The notes: generated by a model not told the origin, from the letters alone. 35,365 nucleotides of DNA from an uncultured Pelagibacteraceae bacterium (GCA_902618555.1 CACNAY010000008.1:1-35365), one strand, 5' to 3'. Counted from the first letter of the stretch, positions 14,684-23,287 are shown. Numbers and translations: made by a program.

Positions 14684-15460
14684 ATGTCTATGACTAATAG
14701 TTACATTTTTGGTAAATCAGAAAAAAAAATTGGAGGAAGATTGCTTAAGATAGATCAACTAATTTCTGGATATGGCTCTGTACAAATTTTAAATGGAGCT
14801 AATATGAAAGTTGAAAAACAATCTATAGTTGCATTGCTTGGTGGTAATGGGACAGGCAAATCAACTATTCTTAGAGCTGCATCTGGATTGATTAGATCAT
14901 GGAAAGGTACGATCGAATTTAATGGTGAGCAAATTCAAAACTTGCCTGCTCACGAAATAGTTGGAAAAGGATTAGTGCAAGTAACTCAAGGAAAGGATGT
15001 TTTCCCTGCAATGTCTGTTACCGAAAATTTAAAATTAGGTGGATTTATTTTAAAAAGTAAACAACAACTGTCAGATAATTTAGAAAAGGTTTATAACTAT
15101 TTTCCAAGATTAAATGAAAGAAAAGATCAATTGGCCGCAACGTTATCAGGTGGAGAGTTGCAGATGTTATGTATTGGAAGAGGGTTAATGTCTAATCCTA
15201 AAATGATAATGCTAGACGAACCCAGTGCTGCTCTAGCGCCTCAAATAGTTTTAGATATCTTTAAAAATATTAATAGAATTAGACAAGATGGATTAACAGT
15301 TCTAGTCGTTGAACAAAATGTTAGGATGGCATTATTACTTGCTGATTACGGGTATGTAATTAAAGACGGTGTGATCAATGTTGAGGGCGATAGTAAGAAA
15401 TTAATGTACGACGAAAGTGTAAAAGAGTCATATCTTGGAGGGACTAAAGCGAATGTTTAA
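14684..15460 (+). CDS. livF: ABC transporter ATP-binding protein, LivF type
   Basis: 258-residue ATPase, partner of LivG. Walker A is GGNGTGKS (53-60), the signature LSGGE (154-158) and Walker B MIMLDEP (174-180), followed by SAALAPQIV and VLVVEQNVRMAL, which are typical of LivF. From ATG 14684 the protein carries about 19 extra residues before the usual family start. A TTG at 14741, preceded by GGAGGA at 14732-14737, would give MLKIDQLISGYG and 239 residues, the normal LivF length; the true start is undecided. It is divergent from the binding-protein gene and heads the long plus-strand catabolic operon. It overlaps livH by 8 bases. Confidence 0.9.
   Translation: MSMTNSYIFGKSEKKIGGRLLKIDQLISGYGSVQILNGANMKVEKQSIVALLGGNGTGKSTILRAASGLIRSWKGTIEFNGEQIQNLPAHEIVGKGLVQVTQGKDVFPAMSVTENLKLGGFILKSKQQLSDNLEKVYNYFPRLNERKDQLAATLSGGELQMLCIGRGLMSNPKMIMLDEPSAALAPQIVLDIFKNINRIRQDGLTVLVVEQNVRMALLLADYGYVIKDGVINVEGDSKKLMYDESVKESYLGGTKANV
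15437..15442 (+). promoter_or_regulatory. Ribosome binding site that decides the livH start
   Basis: GGAGGG inside the end of livF, 10 bases before ATG 15453. A TTG at 15435 is in frame but would place this site inside the coding region. Confidence 0.6.
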
Positions 15461-16490
15461 TAAACTGAGGATTGGAAAAAAAGGTGAAAATATCATATTC
15501 GGAACATTTGTGCTTCTCTATATCGGTTGGTGTGTGAATAGCCCCGATATGAATATTGAATCGCTCAAATCAGTTTTAACAATTGGTCTTTCTGTTGGTA
15601 TTATTTATGGCTTAGTTGCGCTTGGAATTTCGTTGATCTACACAGGTCTAGATGTAGTTAATTTTTCTCACGGCGAATTTTTCATGATAGGTGCTTTTGC
15701 CGGTCTTACCATGTTTAATCTTTTGGGTAATCAAGATTGGATTTTTAATATATTTCCTGATGCTTATGGTTGGATAATTTATGTCGTTTGTTTATTTACA
15801 GCCTTTGTTTCAATGGGTTTATTTGGGGTTTTTATTGAAAGAGTTTTCTTAAGACCTCTAACAAAAAAAGGTGGCGGTTACACTGTAGCTGGAATGGGAA
15901 TAATCATATGTGGATTTGGTCTTTCAGTAGTTTTAATAAACGTTGCTTATTTAATTTGGAATCCAGTAGCAAAACCTTTCCCTGCTGAATTAGGTTTACC
16001 AATGGAAATTGGAGGACTATTTTTACCGATTACTTATATTTGGATGATTGTAGTTGGTTTATCTGTAGCTGCAGGTCTTTGGTTCTTTTTAAATAAAACA
16101 AAAATGGGATTAGGTATCAGAGCTGTAGCTTACTCCAAAGATGTTTCAAATCTGGTTGGAATAAATGTACCACTATACATATCAATTATTTTTGGTATTG
16201 CTTGCGCCATAGCAGGTATAGGAGGAACTTTAGTTGGTCCAACTTATCAAGTTGTTGTATTCATGGGTTATATCATTCTTATGAAAGCTTTTGCTGCTGC
16301 GGTAGTAGGTGGTTTTGGTAATCTGCCTGGTGCAATAGTTGGCGGTTTTACAGTTGGAATATTTGAAACAGCTTCTTCTTTTTATATTTCTGGAAGTCAC
16401 AAAGATTTATACGCCTTTTTATTAATGATAGTTGTTTTAATGATCAAGCCAACAGGATTCTTTGGTGTTCAAGTTAAAATGAAAGCTTAA
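15453..16490 (+). CDS. livH: ABC transporter permease, LivH type
   Basis: 345-residue inner-membrane permease with about eight to nine hydrophobic spans. Family segments are GLSVGIIYGLVALGISLIYT, LDVVNFSHGEFFMIGAF, GLGIRAVAYSKDVSNLVGIN and AAVVGGFGNLPGAIVGGF. Start ATG 15453 is chosen over TTG 15435 because of the GGAGGG site between them. It overlaps livF by 8 bases, and its stop overlaps the PanE-like start by one base (TAATG). It pairs with the divergently encoded LivM. N-terminal residues (MFNKLRIGKKGEN) are basic and cytosolic by the positive-inside rule. Confidence 0.92.
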   Translation: MFNKLRIGKKGENIIFGTFVLLYIGWCVNSPDMNIESLKSVLTIGLSVGIIYGLVALGISLIYTGLDVVNFSHGEFFMIGAFAGLTMFNLLGNQDWIFNIFPDAYGWIIYVVCLFTAFVSMGLFGVFIERVFLRPLTKKGGGYTVAGMGIIICGFGLSVVLINVAYLIWNPVAKPFPAELGLPMEIGGLFLPITYIWMIVVGLSVAAGLWFFLNKTKMGLGIRAVAYSKDVSNLVGINVPLYISIIFGIACAIAGIGGTLVGPTYQVVVFMGYIILMKAFAAAVVGGFGNLPGAIVGGFTVGIFETASSFYISGSHKDLYAFLLMIVVLMIKPTGFFGVQVKMKA

Positions 16491-17434
16491 TGATAAAGAA
16501 AGATACAAAAGTTGCAGTATTGGGTGCTGGTGCTATGGGCTGTCTTTTCGGCGGGTTGTTAGCTGAAAAAGGTTTAGAGGTTCATCTTATTGATGTTTGG
16601 AAAGAACATGTAGATGAAATTAACAGTAAAGGTTTAAAAATGATGGGTCATGGAGGAGATCGAACTGTAAAGATCCATGCTACGACTGATCCAAAAACTT
16701 TAAAACCAGTAGATGCAATAATTATTATGTGTAAAGCCACTGCATTAGAGCAGGCTTTATCCAATTCAAAAAATATTATCGGAGATAATACAGTGCTAAT
16801 GTCATTTCAAAATGGTATTGGGCATGAAGAAATCATGCAAAAAATAGCTGGTAAAGAAAAAGTTTTAGGTGGTTCCACAACACAAGCTTCTAGTATTCAA
16901 GGTCCTGGAATAATTCAAAACCACGCAAGTTTGCCATCATGGATTGGTGAATACGAAGGTGGTTCAAGTGAAAGGGTAAAAAATTTAGCTGAAACTTTTA
17001 CTGCACATGGCTTAGAAACAATTGCTGAAGAAAATATCAAAAGAAGAAAATGGATGAAATTATTTGCTTTAACAGCAATTGGTCCTTTATCTGCAATATT
17101 TGATTTACATCATACAGATTTATACATTTCTAATAAAAATCAGACCATGTCTCGAAAATTAGGTAAAGATATAATCCTTGAAACTAGAGAAGTAGCAAAA
17201 GCCGATGGAGTTGATGTAAGTGAAAGTGATTGTTTAGAAATGTTCAATAGAATAGTAGACTCAAGACAAACTAATAAATCTTCTATGGCATTTGACGTGG
17301 TAAAGCATAGAAAAACAGAAATTGATTTCATAAGTGGAGCTGTTTCTAAAATTGGAAAAAAACATGGGATTAAAACACCTTTAAATGACCTGATGTATAA
17401 TATTATTAAGATTAAAGAGGGTATGTACGTATAA
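16490..17434 (+). CDS. PanE/ApbA ketopantoate reductase-family dehydrogenase
   Basis: 314-residue NAD(P)-dependent reductase fold that in the prototype reduces ketopantoate to pantoate. The Rossmann motif is LGAGAMG (11-17), followed by IIMCKA, MSFQNGIGHEE with the conserved Asn, and the C-terminal EIDFISGAVSKIGKKHGI with the conserved Glu. In the central helix, where true PanE has WxKLxxNxxINP, this protein reads WMKLFALTAIGP, so two Asn that contact substrate appear replaced. The substrate is thus probably a different 2-keto or 2-hydroxy acid. It is in the catabolic operon, coupled to livH by TAATG and five bases before the acyl-CoA synthetase gene. Confidence 0.85.
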   Translation: MIKKDTKVAVLGAGAMGCLFGGLLAEKGLEVHLIDVWKEHVDEINSKGLKMMGHGGDRTVKIHATTDPKTLKPVDAIIIMCKATALEQALSNSKNIIGDNTVLMSFQNGIGHEEIMQKIAGKEKVLGGSTTQASSIQGPGIIQNHASLPSWIGEYEGGSSERVKNLAETFTAHGLETIAEENIKRRKWMKLFALTAIGPLSAIFDLHHTDLYISNKNQTMSRKLGKDIILETREVAKADGVDVSESDCLEMFNRIVDSRQTNKSSMAFDVVKHRKTEIDFISGAVSKIGKKHGIKTPLNDLMYNIIKIKEGMYV

Positions 17435-17439
17435 GACTT

Positions 17440-19353
17440 GTGTCTAAAGAAATTATTTGGCAACCATCAAAAGAGCAGATTAGAAATTCAAAACTAACTA
17501 AGTTTATACAACATTGTAAACTAAAAAATTATGATGAGCTTGAGAAAAAAAGTTTTTCTGATCCTGGATGGTTATGGGACAATGTGATCAAATTTTCGGA
17601 TTTAAAATTTTATAAACCTTACTCAAAAATATTAGATGAATCAAAAGGGACTCCTTGGACAAGGTGGTGTATCGGAGGTAAAACTAATATAGTTTTAAAT
17701 TGTATAGATCGTCATAAAGATAAGGAATTTTTTAACAACACTTTCATTTTTGCTGAAAGAGAAGACGGGAAAGAAAGCTCAATTACTTATAAAGAATTTG
17801 ATAAGCAAATCTCAAAGGTTGGAAATACTTTGAAAATAAATGGCTTTAAAAAAGGTGATGTAATCGCACTTTACATGCCTCAATTTATAGAAACTTATAT
17901 TGCTTACTTTGCTATTTTAAAAATTGGGTGTGTAGTGCTACCTTTATTCTCTGGATATGGATCAAAGGCAGTTATTGAAAGACTCAACATAGCAAAAGCT
18001 AAAGGTATATTTACTGTTGAGAAAACATTTAGAAAAGCAAAAGAAATAAGAATGTTTGATCAAATCAAAAATGAATTAGATCAAGTCATTTCTTTAGAAA
18101 AAATTTTTTTATTGGGAAAAGAGAAAGGAAAGAAAATCTTTAATTGGGAAAATTTTCAAAATGTTTCTGATAATTTAAAGACAGAGGAAACTGATGCTGA
18201 AGATCCTGCTATTATCCACTTTACATCAGGTACAACTGGAAAACCGAAAGGATGTGTTTATACTCATATTGGTTTAGTTGCTAAGATGTCGTTTGATGAA
18301 GGAGTTTTAGCAGACTTTAAACAAACTGATATTCATTTGTGTATGGCCGATATGGGATGGATGGTGGGTTCTAAGTCTGCAACAATAGCTTCTTCACATG
18401 GAGCACAAATGGTAATCGCTGAGGGAGTTCCTGATTTTCCTGATGAAGTGCGTTTTTGGAAACTCATTGAAAAATACAAGGTTTCCTGGACAGAGCTTTC
18501 CCCTGCTCTCATCAGAGCACAAATGATGAAAGATGAAAAACTTTTTAAAGATTTAGATTTGAGCTCATTAAGAATGATTTGTACTGGTGGAGAACCTTGG
18601 ACAGAAAAACCTTGGAAATGGTTATTTCAAGTCATTGGTAAATCTAAAGTTCCTATTATGAATTCAGCTGGAGGCACTGAAGTTTCTGGTTCTATTTTAC
18701 ATTGTTGTTTACATCGTCCTTTTAAGGTTGGATCTTTTAATGCTCCCATTCCTGGAATGAGTGCAGACATCTTAAATTTAGATGGAAAAAAAGTTTCTAC
18801 AAATGAAATGGGTGAATTGGTCATGAGAAAATCATCAATCGGATTAACAAAGAGTTTATGGAATGACGACAAGCGTTACATCGATAATTATTGGAGTGTT
18901 ATTAAAAATTATTGGGTACATGGTGATCTTGCAAGTAGAGACACTGACGGCCATTGGTATTTACATGGAAGATCTGATGATACTATAAAAGTATCAGGCA
19001 AAAGAATTGGTCCATCAGAGCTCGAGAGCGTAATAGTCAAAAGTGGAAAAGCAAAAGAGGTCGCTGCTGTTGGAATACCTGACGCAAATAAAGGGTCAAA
19101 AATTATTTTATCTATCGTTCCAGCAGAAAATAATGATCAAAAAGAAAGTTTTTTTGAAGATTTAGTTATAAAAGATTTAGGGAAATCATTTAAGCCTGAT
19201 AAGGTAATTTTTGTAAAAGATTTACCTAAAACAAGAAATATGAAAATAATGAGAAGAGTTATAAAATCATGTTTATCAAACCAAGACCCAGGTGATTTAT
19301 CAACGCTATTAAATCCAGAATCTGTAGAGGAGATTAGATCACATGCAATTTAA
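17440..19353 (+). CDS. AMP-forming acyl-CoA synthetase (acetyl/acetoacetyl-CoA synthetase type)
   Basis: 637-residue ANL-superfamily ligase that activates a carboxylic acid to its CoA thioester with ATP. The N-terminal ACAS-type segment includes LWDNVIKFSDLKFYKPYSKI (46-65). The adenylate loop is FTSGTTGKPKG (261-271). GGTEVSG and WVHGDLASRDTDGHWYLHGR follow, then the hinge and KVSGKRIGPSELES. The C-terminal LPKTRNMKIMRR supplies the catalytic Lys, K602, which in this family is a known acetylation site. The start is GTG 17440; no ATG lies upstream in frame before the previous gene. It overlaps the crotonase gene by 11 bases, pointing to a shared pathway. The acid it activates is unknown. Confidence 0.9.
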   Translation: MSKEIIWQPSKEQIRNSKLTKFIQHCKLKNYDELEKKSFSDPGWLWDNVIKFSDLKFYKPYSKILDESKGTPWTRWCIGGKTNIVLNCIDRHKDKEFFNNTFIFAEREDGKESSITYKEFDKQISKVGNTLKINGFKKGDVIALYMPQFIETYIAYFAILKIGCVVLPLFSGYGSKAVIERLNIAKAKGIFTVEKTFRKAKEIRMFDQIKNELDQVISLEKIFLLGKEKGKKIFNWENFQNVSDNLKTEETDAEDPAIIHFTSGTTGKPKGCVYTHIGLVAKMSFDEGVLADFKQTDIHLCMADMGWMVGSKSATIASSHGAQMVIAEGVPDFPDEVRFWKLIEKYKVSWTELSPALIRAQMMKDEKLFKDLDLSSLRMICTGGEPWTEKPWKWLFQVIGKSKVPIMNSAGGTEVSGSILHCCLHRPFKVGSFNAPIPGMSADILNLDGKKVSTNEMGELVMRKSSIGLTKSLWNDDKRYIDNYWSVIKNYWVHGDLASRDTDGHWYLHGRSDDTIKVSGKRIGPSELESVIVKSGKAKEVAAVGIPDANKGSKIILSIVPAENNDQKESFFEDLVIKDLGKSFKPDKVIFVKDLPKTRNMKIMRRVIKSCLSNQDPGDLSTLLNPESVEEIRSHAI

Positions 19354-20113
19354 AGATATATTATATGAAGTCAAAGGTGACTACGCTCATGTCACTATAA
19401 ATAGACCTAAAGTGTTAAATGCTTTTACACCAGTAACTCTTCAAGAACTTAAGACAGCTCTTGATGCTGCAGAAAAAGATAAAGAAGTTGGAGTAATAGT
19501 TTTATCAGGTGCTGGAGATAGAGCCTTTTGCTCTGGTGGAGATATGAATTGGGAAAGTTCTAAAGAATTTCAAGATCATGAATACGAATTTCATATTCAC
19601 TTAACAAAATGTAGTAAACCAATCATAGCTAAAGTTGATGGGTACGCGATTGGTGGTGGAAATCATATGGCTTACTTTTGTGATTTAACTATAGCAAGTG
19701 AGAATTCTATATTTGGACAAAATGGTCCCCGAGTTGGTTCTCCAGCCGGAGGAGCTATCGTTGCTCATTCTGCAAATATTTTAGGACATAAACGAGCAAG
19801 AGAAATGTGGATGACTTGTAAAAGATACTCAGCAAAAGAGATGATGAATTGGGGTTTGGTAAATTCAGTTGTAAAAAAAGATAAATTAGATGAGGAAGTT
19901 AAGAAATATGGCGATGAAATTTTAAAAGCTGCACCAACTTGTTTAAAAATATTAAAGGCCAGTTTTAGAAAACAATTTGAAGAAATTTTAAAAATCACAC
20001 AAAAAGGTATGGTTGAAGAAGTTGCTCCTGGCTATTTTAAAACTGGAGAACAGGCAGAAGGCGCTAAGGCCTTTCTAGAAAAAAGAAAGCCAAATTTCAA
20101 AAAATTTAGATAA
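19343..20113 (+). CDS. Crotonase-family enzyme, MenB/BadI-like
   Basis: 256-residue enoyl-CoA hydratase/isomerase-fold protein. It resembles 2-ketocyclohexanecarboxyl-CoA hydrolase (BadI) and naphthoyl-CoA synthase (MenB) more than ordinary hydratases: N-terminal MQFKDILYEV, FCSGGD (62-67) and GYAIGGG (100-106) forming the oxyanion hole, IFGQNGPRVGS (123-133), CKRYSAKE (159-166) and the terminal LEKRKPNFKKF. MenB and BadI have Asp after the GS motif (GSFDGG, GSVDPG); here it reads GSPAGG, so that Asp is A135. Ring closure or opening as in those enzymes would need another base. It follows the acyl-CoA synthetase with an 11-base overlap and is coupled by TAATG to the enolase-superfamily gene. 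Confidence 0.88.
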   Translation: MQFKDILYEVKGDYAHVTINRPKVLNAFTPVTLQELKTALDAAEKDKEVGVIVLSGAGDRAFCSGGDMNWESSKEFQDHEYEFHIHLTKCSKPIIAKVDGYAIGGGNHMAYFCDLTIASENSIFGQNGPRVGSPAGGAIVAHSANILGHKRAREMWMTCKRYSAKEMMNWGLVNSVVKKDKLDEEVKKYGDEILKAAPTCLKILKASFRKQFEEILKITQKGMVEEVAPGYFKTGEQAEGAKAFLEKRKPNFKKFR

Positions 20114-21201
20114 TGAAAATTAAATCAATCAAAGCAATCACTTTGAGTATGCCGTTTAGCCATGGAGGAAAAAAGGTAATTTTTCATGGAAAAGAATGGA
20201 AAAGTTTAGAATTTAACCTAGTTAAAATTGAAACAGATAAAGGTATCACTGGTTGGGGTGAAGCCTTTGGTTATACAAGTTGGAAAGCAGTAAAAATAGC
20301 AATTGAAGAGATGGTGGCTCCTTTACTCGTTGGAAAAGATATGAGTAATATACCAGAACTTCTTTTAACTCTTCAAAAATCTTTGCACTTATTTGGTAGA
20401 TACGGGATAACAATGTTTGCAATATCTGGTGTTGAAATTGCATTATGGGATGCTTTAGGCAAAGAAAAAAATAAGCCAATTCATGAATTGTTAGGAAAAA
20501 AAAATAAAGATCTATTTAAAGCCTATTCAAGTCTTTTTAGATATGGTGATCCAAAAATAATAGAGCAAAAATGTAAGCAATCATTAGATGATGGTTACCA
20601 AGCTATAAAACTTCATGAAATAGAAAATGATTGTATTGAAGCTGGAAGAAAAGGAACAGGTAATCTTCCTTTAATGTTAGACACTAATTGTCCTTGGACT
20701 TATGAAGAAACATTATCCAAAAAAGATTTTTTAAAAAGTATGAAACTTACTTGGTTGGAAGAACCTATTTACCCACCAGAAGATTATGAAACTCTTGCAA
20801 GATTAAATAAAGAACTTGGAATACCTATAGCCTGCGGAGAGAATGCGTGTACAGAATTTGAGTTTAAATCAATGATCAAACAAAAAGCAGTTACTTTTGT
20901 TCAACCGTCAGTAATTAAAGTTGGTGGAATTTATGAGATGTTCAAAATAATCCAGCATGCAGAAAAAAATAATATATCTGTAATGCCACATACTGCTTAT
21001 TTTGGACCAGGTTTTTTAGCTACACTTCAATTAGCTTCATTAATGGAAAAAGATACCTATATTGAGAGATTCTATTTAGATATCGATCAAGAATTTTATC
21101 CTAATTTTAAAAGAGCATTAAATGGGAAATATAAATTACCTTCAGGACCAGGTCTAGGTATTGACCTGGATTATAATAAATTAAGTAAATATGAAATATA
21201 G
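20113..21201 (+). CDS. Enolase-superfamily (mandelate racemase/muconate lactonizing-like) enzyme
   Basis: 362 residues: N-terminal capping domain (about 1-125), then a TIM barrel. Members abstract the proton next to a carboxylate using Mg. Metal ligands are D190 (LMLDTN), E216 (WLEEP) and E243 (ACGEN). The acid-base motif on strand 2, usually K-x-K, reads K166-L-H168. On strand 7 His is present (H293, MPHTAYFGPG), but its usual Asp partner (QPD) reads QPS at S266. So it resembles neither textbook muconate cycloisomerase nor mandelate racemase; a dehydratase for an acid sugar or a related reaction is possible. It is coupled to the crotonase gene by one base and overlaps the CitE-like gene by 11 bases. 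Confidence 0.88.
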   Translation: MKIKSIKAITLSMPFSHGGKKVIFHGKEWKSLEFNLVKIETDKGITGWGEAFGYTSWKAVKIAIEEMVAPLLVGKDMSNIPELLLTLQKSLHLFGRYGITMFAISGVEIALWDALGKEKNKPIHELLGKKNKDLFKAYSSLFRYGDPKIIEQKCKQSLDDGYQAIKLHEIENDCIEAGRKGTGNLPLMLDTNCPWTYEETLSKKDFLKSMKLTWLEEPIYPPEDYETLARLNKELGIPIACGENACTEFEFKSMIKQKAVTFVQPSVIKVGGIYEMFKIIQHAEKNNISVMPHTAYFGPGFLATLQLASLMEKDTYIERFYLDIDQEFYPNFKRALNGKYKLPSGPGLGIDLDYNKLSKYEI

Positions 21202-21841
21202 ATCTGTTTTATTTGTTCCAGGACATGAAGAAAAAAAAATTAAAAAAGCTTATACATTAAATGCAGATTTAATTGTTATTGACTTAGAATCAACTGTTCC
21301 TGAAGATCAGAAAAAACAGGCTAAAAAAATAATAAAAGAATGCAATGTTAATAAAGATCAAACATATATAAGGATAAATAATAATTCAGATTTAGAATTT
21401 GTTACATCAGAAAAATTCCCTGGAATATTTCTTCCATTTACAGAAACAAAAAAACAATTAATTGAGATAGATATATTATTAAAAAAAACTGAGAAATTGA
21501 AAACTGATATAATCCCAATTTTGGAAAGTATAAATGGTCTAGCTAATCTTGAGGAAATTTGCTCTTTTTCAGAAAGAATTCAAATTATATCTTTTGGCTC
21601 TCATGATTTAGCTAAATCTATAAATCTTAAGATTTCAGAAGATGAAAAAGAAATATTAGAATTTAGAAAAAATATAGTAAATAAATCTAAAAATATTAAG
21701 AGCCCAATAGATACCTCTTTTTTAAACTTTAAAGATTTAAATGGATTTGAAAAATCATGTAATATGGTTAAAAAATTAGGTTTTGGTGGTAAAGCTTGTA
21801 TTCATCCAGACCAAGTTCAAATCTCAAACAAAATTTTTTAA
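21191..21841 (+). CDS. Short CitE-like (HpcH/HpaI family) lyase
   Basis: 216-residue TIM-barrel protein of the citrate-lyase-beta / malyl-CoA lyase family, Mg-dependent C-C bond lyases often acting on CoA thioesters. Motifs: SVLFVPGHEEKKIKKA (5-20), DLIVIDLESTVP (with the conserved Glu), YIRIN (with the Arg), ILESINGLANL (metal-binding Glu), SFGSHDLAKSI (metal-binding Asp), and the C-terminal GFGGKACIHPDQ. The protein stops soon after the IHPDQ motif, while most relatives run to 270-320 residues and have a C-terminal lid. All core catalytic residues are seen, so it may be active with a small substrate. It overlaps the enolase-superfamily gene by 11 bases and the GGCT-like gene by one. Confidence 0.85.
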   Translation: MKYRSVLFVPGHEEKKIKKAYTLNADLIVIDLESTVPEDQKKQAKKIIKECNVNKDQTYIRINNNSDLEFVTSEKFPGIFLPFTETKKQLIEIDILLKKTEKLKTDIIPILESINGLANLEEICSFSERIQIISFGSHDLAKSINLKISEDEKEILEFRKNIVNKSKNIKSPIDTSFLNFKDLNGFEKSCNMVKKLGFGGKACIHPDQVQISNKIF

Positions 21842-22245
21842 TGATAAATACTAAGAAACTTTTGTACTTTGCTTATGGTACAAATCTTAATAAAAAAATT
21901 TTTTTAAAAAAATATAAAAACGCTAAATATCTAAGTAAGCATATTTTAAAAGATTTTGAATTAGTCTTTAGATCAAAATATAGGGTACCAGATATACAAA
22001 GAAAAAAGGGTTCAAGTGTGAAAGGTATTATCTATGAAATAGATAAAATAACTGAGAAAAAATTAGATAGATACGAAGACTATCCTAAGTTATATATAAA
22101 AAAATTTTTTAATAAAAAAAATAAAAATGTAATGTATTATTTCATGAAAAGAAAAACTCCTATTTTAAAACCGGCAAAATACTACCTTAAAGTCATGAAA
22201 AGCGGCTATCGACAAAATAACTATAAATTTAATTTCAAATATTAA
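21841..22245 (+). CDS. GGCT/AIG2-like (gamma-glutamylcyclotransferase-fold) protein
   Basis: 134 residues from ATG 21841, which forms a TAATG junction with the CitE-like gene. An in-frame ATG at 21796 lies inside that gene and is not favoured. The YGTNLN motif (family YGSNL) near the start and the LDRYEDYPKLY segment with the acidic residue of the family support the fold. Such proteins release 5-oxoproline from gamma-glutamyl amines or act on other gamma-glutamyl compounds. It is rich in Lys and Asn, like its neighbours. Whether it takes part in the pathway or is only carried along is not clear. Confidence 0.75.
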   Translation: MINTKKLLYFAYGTNLNKKIFLKKYKNAKYLSKHILKDFELVFRSKYRVPDIQRKKGSSVKGIIYEIDKITEKKLDRYEDYPKLYIKKFFNKKNKNVMYYFMKRKTPILKPAKYYLKVMKSGYRQNNYKFNFKY

Positions 22246-22246
22246 A

Positions 22247-23287
22247 GTGAAAAACAAAATAAAGATTGCAGTTGTTGGGATTGGCTTGATGGGGAGTCAA
22301 CATTTAAAAGCTTTAAGTATTTCAAAAAAAGCAAAACTCCATTCAATTGTAGATGTAAATAAAAATTCTATAATTCATGCTAAAAAATTTAAAGTTCCAT
22401 TCTATAGATCATCGACTGAATTATTAAATAAAAATAAACCAGATGCCGTAATTGTTGCTACACCCAATCAGTTTCACGAAAAACATACGATAAGTTTTTT
22501 AAATGCAAAAATACCTGTTTTATTAGAAAAACCAATTTCCGATAATATTTCAAAAGCAAAAAAAATTATTCAAAGCTCAAAAAAAAATAAAACTCATCTT
22601 CTTATCGGCTATCATAGAAGGCACAACAGTATCGTAACTAAAGTAAAGAAACAAATCGATAGCGGAAATCTTGGAAAAATTGTTGCTGCTAATGTTATGT
22701 GCTGGTTATACAAAAATAAAGATTGGTACAAAGAAAAATGGCGTATTAAAAAAGGAGGAGGTCCTCTAGGTATTAATCTAGTCCATGATATTGATCTTAT
22801 TTGTTACTTATTAGGTCCCATAACACATGTTCAAGCAACAACCTCAAATAAAATTAGAAAATATGAAGTTGAAGATACCGCTATTGTTAATTTTTCCTTT
22901 AGATCAGGCGCGTTATGTACATTAAGTGTTTCTGATACAATTGTAGCTCCTTACAGTTATGAGCTTACAGCTGGAGAAAACCCTGCATACCCTACAACAA
23001 ATCAATCAGCATATTTTATTGGGGGGACAAAAGGCTCGATACAATTTCCTAATTTAAAACATTGGTACAATAAAGGTGAGAGAAGTTGGTGGAAACCAAT
23101 CTATCATAAGGATTTTAATATTCGTTTGAGTAGATTTACTTTAATAAATCAAATTGACCACTTATGCGATGTTGTGTCTGGAAAAGCTAAACCAAAAGTA
23201 AGTGGAAATGATGGCTTGCAATCGCTTAAAATATTTGATGCCATACTAAGAAGTACTAAAACCGGTAAAAAAATAAGAGTAAACTAA
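22247..23287 (+). CDS. Gfo/Idh/MocA-family oxidoreductase 1
   Basis: 346 residues starting at GTG 22247, one base after the previous stop. The NAD(P)-binding GIGLMG is at 11-16, the family EKP motif at 94-96 (LLEKPISD) and the catalytic-region His in LVHDIDLICYLLG at H180. The C-terminal alpha/beta domain includes CTLSVSDT and YFIGGTKGSIQFP. Enzymes of this family oxidise or reduce sugars, cyclitols (for example inositol) or related polyols. It is the first of three unlike paralogues in a row, each sharing the operon, and is coupled to the second by TAATG. The substrate is unknown. Confidence 0.88.
   Translation: MKNKIKIAVVGIGLMGSQHLKALSISKKAKLHSIVDVNKNSIIHAKKFKVPFYRSSTELLNKNKPDAVIVATPNQFHEKHTISFLNAKIPVLLEKPISDNISKAKKIIQSSKKNKTHLLIGYHRRHNSIVTKVKKQIDSGNLGKIVAANVMCWLYKNKDWYKEKWRIKKGGGPLGINLVHDIDLICYLLGPITHVQATTSNKIRKYEVEDTAIVNFSFRSGALCTLSVSDTIVAPYSYELTAGENPAYPTTNQSAYFIGGTKGSIQFPNLKHWYNKGERSWWKPIYHKDFNIRLSRFTLINQIDHLCDVVSGKAKPKVSGNDGLQSLKIFDAILRSTKTGKKIRVN

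Noticed and set aside
19343-20113. Crotonase as genuine MenB (menaquinone synthesis)
   Set aside because: The conserved Asp is Ala, no other men genes are nearby, and the context is catabolic.
21796-21840. Upstream ATG 21796 for the GGCT-like gene
   Set aside because: The extra 15 residues lie within the CitE-like gene and precede the family start; ATG 21841 forms the TAATG junction seen throughout the window.
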